From SM23-62 sp964575235 (lineage in GTDB: Bacteria; Bacteroidota; Bacteroidia; Bacteroidales; SM23-62), in assembly GCA_964575235.1 (NCBI GenBank), contig CAZNQG010000113.1:1-10842 (forward strand): DNA of 10,842 bases. Direction: 5' to 3'. The notes beneath the pieces were generated by a model, which ran no database searches, was not told the origin of the DNA, and was given only the letters and a program-made list of their open reading frames with translations. Every line of letters begins with the position of its first letter. Position 1 is the stretch's first letter. The translations under genes and the position numbers were made by a program. Below are positions 1 through 5,925 of the stretch, one piece after another.

Positions 1-269
1 GCGCAGTACAGGGCATGCCCGTATCCAAGGGGTTTGTCCTGGTGCAGGAAGGTCACATCGCGGGTGTGCTCTCCGATGGCCTGTCCGTAAGGGATTTCAT
101 CGCCGGGCTGGACGACGATGCATATTTCGTTTATCCCGGCTGCAAGGACCTCTTCAATGAGCAATTCAAGAAAGGATTTCTCAAGGCCTTCCTTGTCCAC
201 CAATGTCTGCAGGGGAAGTTTGCGCTGGTTGGGTCCGGCGGATGTAATGACGGCCTTCGTTACTTTCAT
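1..269 (-). CDS. Sugar-nucleotide pyrophosphorylase (GalU-like), N-terminal 89 codons, cut by window edge
   Basis: The ATG is at 269 on the minus strand. An in-frame TAA lies seven codons upstream (288-290), which fixes the start. The visible residues begin MKVTKAVITSAGPNQRKLP, the N-terminal nucleotide-binding loop of the GalU/RmlA nucleotidyltransferase fold. At residues 77-86 they contain QDKPLGYGHA, matching the Q-x-x-PLG-x-GHA motif of UTP-glucose-1-phosphate uridylyltransferases. Known members transfer UMP (or another NMP) from an NTP to a sugar 1-phosphate in the cytoplasm, feeding glycan or envelope synthesis. The usual G-x-G-T-R loop is altered here: G12-P13-N14-Q15-R16. I have a recollection of such a divergent form in Bacteroidota but cannot confirm it. 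The gene lies 52 bp downstream of the ABC exporter on the same strand with no obvious terminator between, so cotranscription is likely. The substrate sugar and nucleotide cannot be assigned from this fragment. Confidence 0.8.
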   Translation of the reverse strand, partial: MKVTKAVITSAGPNQRKLPLQTLVDKEGLEKSFLELLIEEVLAAGINEICIVVQPGDEIPYGQAIGEHTRDVTFLHQDKPLGYGHALYC

Positions 270-321
270 ATCGGTTGGTATAAGCCATTAATTTCATCAT
301 TTTTTTCTTACCGGAAAAATT

Positions 322-2103
322 TTAAGCATCAAACTGCAGCCTGCTCAGGTTGCGGTACATACCCGCAGGAATTTTCATCAGTTCCCTGTGGGTGCCTTTC
401 TCAACCAGGCGTCCGTGGTCGATGACCAGGATCTGGTCGGCTTTACGAACGGTGGCCAGGCGGTGGGCAATGACGATGGATGTCCTTCCTTCCATCAGCT
501 TCTCAAGGGCATCCTGGACCAGGGCTTCGGATTCGGAATCCAGGGAGCTTGTTGCCTCGTCCAGGATCAGGATTTTCGGGTCCTTTAGCACAGCCCTGGC
601 AATGGCCACCCGCTGGCGTTGCCCCCCGCTCAACTGGGTCCCCCTCTCCCCCACCAGGGTGTCCATTCCATCGGGGAAACGCTCGATGAATTCAAGGGCA
701 TTGGCCTTGAAGGCTGCTTCCCGGATCTCCTCCCCGCCGGCCCCCGGCCTGCCGTATGAAATGTTTTCCCGGATCGTTCCCCCGAACAGGAAAATGTCCT
801 GGGGGACCAGGGCGATCTGCCTCCTCAGGATGGATACCGGGATGTCGGTCCCCTTTTTACCGTCGAACCAGATCTCGCCGCTGACCGGGTCGTGAAGGCG
901 CAGCAGAAGGGATGTAATGGTGGATTTTCCCGCACCGCTGGGTCCCACCAGTGCCACGAGCTGGTTTTCGTCGATCTCGAAATTCAATTCGTGGATGACT
1001 TCCGCCTCCTTCCTGGAGGGATAGGCAAACGAGACATTACGGAAACGGATCTTGCCGGAAAGTTCATCTTCACTGCGGATTTCCATGACTTCCTGCACGG
1101 GTTCCTCAGGCGTCTCGAAAATCTCCAGGAGGTCTTCGGTGGCACCAATGAAGCGTTGAAGCCGGGTTATGACGCTGGCCATGCCCCCGATGTTGCCGCC
1201 AATGAAGCCGGAATAAAGCACAAATGAGAACAATTCCCCTGCGTCCATTTCCCCGCTTGCGAGCAGTGCCGATCCCCTCCAGATCACCGCCACCAGGGCT
1301 CCGAACAGGCCTACGATCATGAAGGAAAAGAAGGCTCCCCTGTAGATGCCGCCCCGGATCCCCAGCCTGGCTATCTCGAGGGTCCTTTTCCGGTAGCGAG
1401 TCATCTCCAGGAACTCGTTCGTAAATGCCTTTACGCCACGTATCCCCTGAAGGGTCTCCTCCACCACCGTGTTGGATGAAGCCACTTCCTTCTGCATCAT
1501 CCTCGAGTACCGGCGAATGAACCTGCCGAAGAAAAAAACCATCAGGACCACGGCAGGAAGGATGGCCAGCATGAAAAGGGTGAGTCCGGGAGAAATGAAG
1601 ACCAGGTATGCGACGCCGCCGATGATTACGATCAGTTGCTGGAGGAAATCGGCAAGGGTCGTGGTCAGGGTATCCTGCAGGAGGGAAATGTCGGCCGAGA
1701 GCCTGCTGTTCAGTTCACCCACCCTTTTCTGCTCGAAAAACTCAAGGGGTAGCCGGATCAGGTGGTTGTACGTGTCCTGCCGGAGGCTGGCAAGGGACTT
1801 CTCCGTAACGTTTACAAACAAAATGGTCCTGAAGTAGGAAAAGACAGCCTGGATAACCATGATGACAACCAGCAACAGTCCGGTTCTGGTCAACGAGTCC
1901 GAAAGGTCCCCCCGGTTGCCGGCGCTTACCAGGTCGCCCAGCAGTTTCGGGAATGCCAGGCTTGCAAGGGAGCTGCCGAACAGGAAAAACATGCCCAGGA
2001 CAAAGGTGAAGGCATAGGGGCGAATGTAGCGGTACAGCCTCAGGGCATTTCTCAGGCCGGTAAAGGTTATTTTTTGGCTGGGGACTTCTGCTCTGTTCGA
2101 CAC
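322..2103 (-). CDS. ABC exporter, fused membrane and ATPase domains (MsbA/multidrug/lipid type)
   Basis: This 593-residue half-transporter has the usual length for its family and would work as a dimer in the inner membrane, exporting lipids, drugs or peptides. Residues about 28-320 form the six-helix ABC_membrane domain. The nucleotide-binding domain follows, with all catalytic elements intact: A-loop Y361, Walker A GPSGAGKST at 387-395, Q-loop Q435, signature LSGGQ at 491-495, Walker B ILILDE at 511-516 with catalytic E516, D-loop SSLD at 519-522, and switch H547. The start is GTG: an in-frame TGA sits just two codons upstream and the next internal Met is at residue 38, inside the first membrane helix. 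No partner half-transporter is in the window, so it may be a homodimer. It shares a 158-bp divergent upstream region with the dodecin gene, and a nucleotidyltransferase gene follows it. Substrate is unknown; the pairing hints weakly at envelope or glycolipid export. Confidence 0.95.
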   Translation of the reverse strand: MSNRAEVPSQKITFTGLRNALRLYRYIRPYAFTFVLGMFFLFGSSLASLAFPKLLGDLVSAGNRGDLSDSLTRTGLLLVVIMVIQAVFSYFRTILFVNVTEKSLASLRQDTYNHLIRLPLEFFEQKRVGELNSRLSADISLLQDTLTTTLADFLQQLIVIIGGVAYLVFISPGLTLFMLAILPAVVLMVFFFGRFIRRYSRMMQKEVASSNTVVEETLQGIRGVKAFTNEFLEMTRYRKRTLEIARLGIRGGIYRGAFFSFMIVGLFGALVAVIWRGSALLASGEMDAGELFSFVLYSGFIGGNIGGMASVITRLQRFIGATEDLLEIFETPEEPVQEVMEIRSEDELSGKIRFRNVSFAYPSRKEAEVIHELNFEIDENQLVALVGPSGAGKSTITSLLLRLHDPVSGEIWFDGKKGTDIPVSILRRQIALVPQDIFLFGGTIRENISYGRPGAGGEEIREAAFKANALEFIERFPDGMDTLVGERGTQLSGGQRQRVAIARAVLKDPKILILDEATSSLDSESEALVQDALEKLMEGRTSIVIAHRLATVRKADQILVIDHGRLVEKGTHRELMKIPAGMYRNLSRLQFDA

Positions 2104-2206
2104 GATTCAGCAAGGGATCACGATACTGGCTGCAATATTAGACAAAAATGTCCAATTTAACCCCATCAAATTCCTGCCGGTCTATTGTGAAACAGGGTCA
2201 CGGGGG

Positions 2207-2237
2207 TTGACATTGGCACCGGAGAGCCGTAAATTTA
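2207..2237 (+). promoter_or_regulatory. Candidate Bacteroidota-type promoter for the dodecin gene
   Basis: TTG at 2207-2209 is followed after 20 bases by TAAATTTA at 2230-2237. The known Bacteroidota primary-sigma consensus is TTG, then about 19-21 bases, then TAnnTTTG. The -33 element and spacing match, and the -7 element matches at all but its last position. Transcription would begin a few bases downstream and leave a short leader of roughly 20 bases before the ATG at 2262. This is inferred from the consensus only. Confidence 0.45.
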
Positions 2238-2259
2238 AGATTCAACCAAATATTTACGG
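2227..2259. repeat. Perfect 8-bp inverted repeat before the dodecin start
   Basis: CCGTAAAT at 2227-2234 is the exact reverse complement of ATTTACGG at 2252-2259, with a 17-base spacer. The left arm overlaps the predicted -7 element and the right arm ends two bases before the dodecin ATG. It could be an operator for a dimeric repressor. As RNA it would matter only if transcription starts upstream of the left arm. Chance cannot be excluded. Confidence 0.4.
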
Positions 2260-2261
2260 AT

Positions 2262-2471
2262 ATGGCTAACAGCGTATACAAGATCATCACACTGGTCGGC
2301 ACCAGTACCGAATCCTGGGAGAAGGCCGCTTCCAATGCCGTGGAGCGGGCCGCAAAAACACTAAGGGACCTGCGTATTGCAGAGGTCGAAACGCTCGACA
2401 TGCAGATCAAGGACGGCAAGGTCGAAGCCTACCGGGCCAAGGTAAAGGTTTCATTCAAGTTCGAAGGATAG
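2262..2471 (+). CDS. Dodecin family protein, variant lacking the classical flavin-stacking Trp
   Basis: The 69-residue product has the full length and layout of dodecins, small proteins that assemble into hollow dodecamers and bind flavins in the cytoplasm. The sequence follows the family beta-alpha-beta-beta order: VYKIITLVGTS (5-15), helix with W19 and ERAAKTLRDL (28-37), strand IAEVETLDMQI (39-49), and C-terminal strand AYRAKVKVSFKFEG. Compared with Halobacterium salinarum dodecin, the flavin-stacking Trp36 aligns with I39 and the flavin-contacting Gln55 aligns with R58, so both classical ligand residues are missing. Flavin binding therefore cannot be assumed, although the fold assignment is good. 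A Bacteroidota-like promoter and an inverted repeat lie directly upstream; no Shine-Dalgarno is visible. It is transcribed away from the ABC exporter and towards the zinc-ribbon gene. Confidence 0.9.
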   Translation: MANSVYKIITLVGTSTESWEKAASNAVERAAKTLRDLRIAEVETLDMQIKDGKVEAYRAKVKVSFKFEG

Positions 2472-2546
2472 GTCCACGGGAGACCCGATCAGACCGGCTC
2501 CTGCCCGTTGGCTGGCCGGCACAGAAAGGATAATTTCCTTATCGAG

Positions 2547-2813
2547 CTACGAACCGGTCCAACGCTCCAGTTTCGGGATATGCGAGGTGAAGAACCAGCG
2601 CTTGAGCGGTCCGTATCCCATTTCCCTTAGTTTATCCCTTACCAGGGCGATCATTTCCTCGGAAGAGGTGAAATCATCCCTGAAAGCGCCTTTTTCATAA
2701 CAGTAGCTGCAGTATTTATGCGTCCTGGAACCATCCTGGTTCGTACCACCGCCGTTGGGATCCTTGTCCATCGGCATTCCGCAGCTCTGGCAGAATCTAT
2801 CGTACATTCCCAT
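2547..2813 (-). CDS. Small zinc-ribbon protein (putative zinc ribbon domain family)
   Basis: This is an 88-residue protein. Two CxxC knuckles, C8-Q-S-C11 and C35-S-Y-C38, form one four-cysteine zinc site. The surrounding words (CQSCGMPM, then GTNQDGS, then YCSYCYEKG) match the small bacterial putative zinc ribbon family (Pfam Zn_ribbon_2 as I recall it). A following amphipathic stretch with TSSEEMIALVRDKLREMGYG is also typical of that family. Its molecular role is not established. There is no signal peptide or membrane segment, so it should be cytoplasmic. The start is ambiguous between M1 (2813) and M3 (2807); I kept the longer form. It converges with the dodecin gene (75 bp between stop codons) and is divergent from the sugar porter (111-bp gap). 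Confidence 0.85.
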   Translation of the reverse strand: MGMYDRFCQSCGMPMDKDPNGGGTNQDGSRTHKYCSYCYEKGAFRDDFTSSEEMIALVRDKLREMGYGPLKRWFFTSHIPKLERWTGS

Positions 2814-2924
2814 GTCTTTTTGATTAGATTTTAGTCAATATTCCTGACCATATCTTAAACATTTTTTTCGGGATTTCCAAAAAAAATTCGTGGTTTCCGG
2901 GGCGTAATATGTATATTCGGCTGC

Positions 2925-4277
2925 ATGCACAGCAAACCCATACTGGTATTGTCGGCCGTTGTTGCATCCCTCGGGGGACTGCTTTTCGGGTTTGATACGG
3001 CCGTCATCTCCGGAACGACCCACTGGTTGCAGGATTTCTTTGAATTGGGCCGTTCGGGACTCGGATTCACAGTGGCCAGTGCCATCATCGGAACCATCGC
3101 CGGTTCTGTAATCGTGGGCAGGCCGGCTGACCTTATCGGCAGACGGAACGTACTGTTCATCCTCGCCCTGCTCTACCTGGTCTCCGCTCTTGGAAGCGCC
3201 CTGGCAAGCAGGTGGGTCATGTTCCTGATTTACCGTTTCCTGGGAGGTATCGGAGTGGGAGGATCCTCCGTTGTCGCCCCCATGTACATTGCAGAGATCA
3301 CACCGGCACGGAACCGGGGAAGAATGGTTGCGGTAGTCCAGATGAACGTGGTATCGGGGATGCTGGTAGCCTACCTCTCGAACTACCTGATCGCATCCCT
3401 GGAACTGGGTGTCCATGAATGGCGGTGGATGCTGGGCGTTGAAGCCATACCCGCATTCCTCTTCCTTGTCCTGCTGTTCTTCATACCGATGAGTCCCCGG
3501 TGGCTCATCGCAAAAGGGAAGGTCCCCCAGGCAACTGTTGTGCTGGAAAGATGCGGGACGGACAACGGCAACATCGAAGAGGAAGTTGCCGAAATCAGGG
3601 CCTCCCTGGACCTTGAATCCGGTCACCAACGGGAACGGTTATTCAGCAGGAAATTTGCCAAGCCCATATTCCTGGCCGTTGCTATCGCAGTTTTCAACCA
3701 GCTTTCAGGCATAAATGCCGTATTGTACTATGCACCGCATATATTCAAGATGGCGGGGGCCGGGAACAACACCGCCCTGCTTCAGTCGGTTGCGATCGGG
3801 GGCACCATGGTCCTGTTTACCTTAGCGGCCCTGGTGATCATAGACCGGTTCGGCCGCAGGCAGCTCATGCTTTTCGGGTCCCTTGGCTACATCATCAGCC
3901 TGGCCGTGACGGCCTGGGCTTTTTATACCTATGGACAGGAATTCAGCAGGGCAGGTGGGATCGTAGTGCTGGTCAGCATTATGGTTTTCATTGCATCGCA
4001 TGCATTCGGCCAGGGAACCGTCATCTGGGTATTTATCAGCGAGGTTTTCCCCAACCGAGTGCGTGCGAGGGGTCAGGCACTGGGAAGTTTTACTCACTGG
4101 TTCATGGCAGCGGCCATTTCATGGACATTCCCGGTGATCGCCGATATTTCTGGAGGACATACTTTCGCTTTCTATTCGGCCTGCATGGTCGGACAGCTCA
4201 TCTGGGTGATTTTTGTAATGCCGGAGACAAAAGGCCTCAGCCTGGAGAAGATCCAGAAGAAATTCGGGATCCGGTAA
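2925..4277 (+). CDS. Sugar porter family MFS transporter (XylE/GLUT type)
   Basis: The 450-residue product has the usual length and 12-helix pattern of proton-coupled sugar porters of the inner membrane. Diagnostic motifs appear in order: GGLLFGFDTAVISG in helix 1 (17-30), GRPADLIGRR in the loop after helix 2 (65-74), YRFLGGIGVG in helix 4 (103-112), SPRWLIAKGK (190-199) before the central loop, NQLSGINAVLYYAP in helix 7 (258-271), DRFGRR (307-312), FGQGTVIWVFISEVFPN (361-377) and PETKGLSLEKI (433-443). W368 corresponds to the sugar-site Trp392 of XylE. The helix-7 pair that is QQ in XylE (Gln288-Gln289) reads N258-Q259. The PESPRW motif reads PMSPRW. These changes may affect specificity, so I do not name a substrate. 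A TATATTCG resembling a -7 element lies at 2912-2919, but it is only five bases before the ATG and has no clear partner. The gene converges on the CPBP gene with 9 bp between stops. Confidence 0.95.
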   Translation: MHSKPILVLSAVVASLGGLLFGFDTAVISGTTHWLQDFFELGRSGLGFTVASAIIGTIAGSVIVGRPADLIGRRNVLFILALLYLVSALGSALASRWVMFLIYRFLGGIGVGGSSVVAPMYIAEITPARNRGRMVAVVQMNVVSGMLVAYLSNYLIASLELGVHEWRWMLGVEAIPAFLFLVLLFFIPMSPRWLIAKGKVPQATVVLERCGTDNGNIEEEVAEIRASLDLESGHQRERLFSRKFAKPIFLAVAIAVFNQLSGINAVLYYAPHIFKMAGAGNNTALLQSVAIGGTMVLFTLAALVIIDRFGRRQLMLFGSLGYIISLAVTAWAFYTYGQEFSRAGGIVVLVSIMVFIASHAFGQGTVIWVFISEVFPNRVRARGQALGSFTHWFMAAAISWTFPVIADISGGHTFAFYSACMVGQLIWVIFVMPETKGLSLEKIQKKFGIR

Positions 4278-4286
4278 TCCGGGGCA

Positions 4287-4937
4287 TTAAAAATATTCGA
4301 ACATATCCAGCCAGAAAAACTCTCCCAGTCCCACCGTAAACACGAATATTCCAAGTATGCCGTGCAGGATGGCGGTATAAAGCACACTGCGCGTCCTGTT
4401 ATAAACGCCGGCCAGGTATATCCCTGCGAAGAGCGTCAGGATCATGGAAAGCGGGTGGTAATAGAGGATGTGAACAAAACTGAAACTGGTGCCGCTTGCC
4501 GCGATCATCTGCCAGCCGGCAGGAAAAATCTCACGGTACCGGTTGAAGATGAAGGTACGGTAAAGCACTTCCTGGGCATAGGCGGAAAATACCGGGTAGA
4601 AAGTGCACAGGGCCAGCCATATCCAGATGTTGGAGCGCGGGAGGTTCAGGAATTTCCCTGGAACCAGGATTAAAACACCGGTAATCAGAAACGCCCCGCA
4701 GGCCAGGATGATCAGGCCGTCCCGGATGAGGTTTCCCCTAGAGATTCTGAGATAGACCAGTTCTTTCCACCGGAAATCCGTACCGTAGCGCAGGATGATA
4801 AAAACAGCCGCCAGGAAAGGCAGGAGGACCGCGCTGGGATGCGTAAAACCCTTATCCAGGAACATGAATAGCGGGATGCCGAAAAACATCAGGACGAATT
4901 CCCCCCAGAGCATGATCTTTTTCCAGTGCTCCTTCAT
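4287..4937 (-). CDS. CPBP/CAAX-type intramembrane protease-like protein
   Basis: This 216-residue protein is rich in hydrophobic segments (about 9-27, 34-50, 70-92, 104-120, 142-160, 162-178, 186-203). It carries the CPBP (CAAX protease and bacteriocin-processing, also Abi) signature. Motif 1, normally EExxxR, reads Q122-E123-VLY-R127. Motif 2, FxxxH, is F152-SFV-H156. Motif 3, normally HxxxN or HxxxD, reads H192-GIL-G196. The first Glu and the last Asn/Asp are therefore replaced, while E123, R127, H156 and H192 are present. Canonical members are membrane metallo- or glutamate proteases; activity here is uncertain. A purine-rich ggaaaagga stretch just before the ATG may aid translation. The gene lies 27 bp downstream of the DUF481 relic on the same strand and was probably once cotranscribed with it. 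Its stop faces the sugar porter stop. Confidence 0.85.
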   Translation of the reverse strand: MKEHWKKIMLWGEFVLMFFGIPLFMFLDKGFTHPSAVLLPFLAAVFIILRYGTDFRWKELVYLRISRGNLIRDGLIILACGAFLITGVLILVPGKFLNLPRSNIWIWLALCTFYPVFSAYAQEVLYRTFIFNRYREIFPAGWQMIAASGTSFSFVHILYYHPLSMILTLFAGIYLAGVYNRTRSVLYTAILHGILGIFVFTVGLGEFFWLDMFEYF

Positions 4938-4964
4938 TCCTTTTCCTTGTGGGTTATGGTTGTA

Positions 4965-5242
4965 TTACAGCTCACATCCAAAAGTGGTCTGTATGATATA
5001 ATCGTGCATAGAGGCCCCCTATACGGGTTTATTGTCGAAATTATGCACGAATCCGAGCTTGATGAAAAAGTTCAGCGGCAGGTCGTGTTTCAGGTCGAAT
5101 CGGAAGTCCGAACGGAAGCGGCCGCCGAACGTCAGGCCTGGATACATCTTGAGGGTAGCCAGCCGGCTCAGGATGCTCGTATTGATGCGCTGTAACATAT
5201 GAAAAGAATTGTGAACAGTTTTGGCATGCGTACGTTAATCAT
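4965..5242 (-). pseudogene. Relic of a DUF481-family outer-membrane beta-barrel gene
   Basis: Three pieces of one decayed gene can be read on the minus strand. (1) An ATG at 5242 opens 24 codons ending with TGA at 5168. From its second Met it reads MPKLFTILFICYSASIRAS, a convincing Bacteroidota-style signal peptide: basic start, hydrophobic core, small residues at the end. (2) In a different frame, 5198-5022 reads INTSILSRLATLKMYPGL, then GGRFRSDFRFDLKHDLPLNF and GFVHNFDNKPV. This is the C-terminal barrel region of DUF481 (YdiY-like) outer-membrane proteins. (3) A TAG at 5021-5019 interrupts it, after which the same frame continues GASMHDYIIQTTFGCEL to a TAA at 4967-4965, like the usual final strand of the family. 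A full member would be several hundred residues long. The simplest reading is a large internal deletion joining signal peptide to C-terminus out of frame, plus a nonsense mutation (possibly from GAG). The CPBP gene follows directly. Confidence 0.65.
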
Positions 5243-5257
5243 ACCGGGTCTTTCAAC

Positions 5258-5295
5258 GGAATTCTCAAAAATAGGAATTCTCAAGGATTATTCAA
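5258..5295. repeat. Short direct repeat, two exact copies and one degenerate copy
   Basis: GGAATTCTCAA occurs at 5258-5268 and 5274-5284, a 16-bp period. A third related unit, GGATTATTCAA, follows directly at 5285-5295 (8 of 11 identical). The array lies in the 180-bp gap between the start of the DUF481 relic (5242) and the plus-strand gene at 5423, so it could be a leftover binding site of either promoter. The rest of that gap (5296-5422) shows no gene; a TACTTTTA at 5388-5395 weakly resembles a -7 element but has no correctly spaced TTG. Confidence 0.4.
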
Positions 5296-5422
5296 GCCCT
5301 GCGATCCTTTCCGTAAATACATGGTTGGCTGATGTGCATCGCATCCGGGACGGGTTTCAGTGGTTTTTTAATTGATCCGGATTTTATTACTTTTATATAC
5401 CCGTGCGTAACAAGTAAAGCGA

Positions 5423-5920
5423 ATGGATATGGAAATTTTAAATTTTGAACTGACGACCATCCAGGAGAACGCCTTCATATATGAAACCCACCTGAAGAAC
5501 GTCAACCGGAGAAGGGAACTCTGGATCACCGTTGTCAAGGAAAAGATCCGGTCGACTCTCGAATCAGTACGGAAAAATTTCAAGAAAATCGACTGGGATA
5601 TCACGATACTGGATGAAAGGAAGAACCTGGAGGCGGTCGTGTTAAAGATCAAGGATACACCCAGCGGGATCAGCGAGGTAACGACAGACGGAAACACCCG
5701 GCAGTTCATCAAGGTGGGTGCTGAACTCGGCTTCTCCCAGATGATTTCGGGCAAGATCAACGTATGGTTCGAGTACCCATACTGGGAAAACCTTCAAATC
5801 TCCAAACAACTTCGCAAGCATATGGTCACCATTGAGCCTTCCTATGTGACCGAGGGACTCATAGGGGGATTCGTACACCAGTTCCTTGCCGAAATCACCA
5901 ACTACGAGTCGGGTGTGTGA
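5423..5920 (+). CDS. Hypothetical protein, 165 residues, soluble
   Basis: I do not recognise a family. The product has no signal peptide or membrane segment and is rich in charged residues, so it is probably cytoplasmic. The N-terminal third (about 8-55) is predicted by eye to be largely helical, with basic clusters NRRRELW (28-34) and SVRKNFKKIDW (48-58). A strand-like middle (ITILDERKNLEAVVLKI, 60-76) follows. The second half is aromatic (INVWFEYPYWENLQI, 111-125) and ends in a probable helix, TEGLIGGFVHQFLAEI (142-157). The start is ambiguous between Met1 (5423) and Met3 (5429); no Shine-Dalgarno helps. Codon use resembles the neighbouring genes and the reading frame is clean, which supports a real gene. 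It is isolated: divergent from the DUF481 relic and tail-to-tail with the permease gene, 5 bp between stops. No function is proposed. Confidence 0.75.
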   Translation: MDMEILNFELTTIQENAFIYETHLKNVNRRRELWITVVKEKIRSTLESVRKNFKKIDWDITILDERKNLEAVVLKIKDTPSGISEVTTDGNTRQFIKVGAELGFSQMISGKINVWFEYPYWENLQISKQLRKHMVTIEPSYVTEGLIGGFVHQFLAEITNYESGV

Positions 5921-5925
5921 GCATC

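Noticed and set aside
15..425. Plus-strand open frame of 136 codons at the left edge
   Set aside because: It is antisense to the nucleotidyltransferase N-terminus and the exporter C-terminus, both of which show clear motifs.
2526..2543. Small hairpins (AAGGA/TCCTT and GATAA/TTATC) between the dodecin and zinc-ribbon stops as a shared terminator
   Set aside because: The stems are only five base pairs, mutually exclusive and lack a U-run, so they are too weak to call.
2835..3629. Minus-strand open frame of 264 codons under the sugar porter
   Set aside because: The plus strand carries all the sugar porter motifs over this stretch. The antisense product is a low-complexity mix rich in His, Gln, Asp and Gly.
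4926..5195. Plus-strand open frame of 89 codons across the CPBP start and the DUF481 relic
   Set aside because: The opposite strand gives recognisable DUF481 sequence here, and this frame overlaps the start of the CPBP gene. It is a shadow.
5372..5395. Promoter for the 165-residue protein (TTG at 5372-5374, TACTTTTA at 5388-5395)
   Set aside because: The spacer is only 13 bases, against about 20 expected, so the pair does not fit the Bacteroidota consensus.
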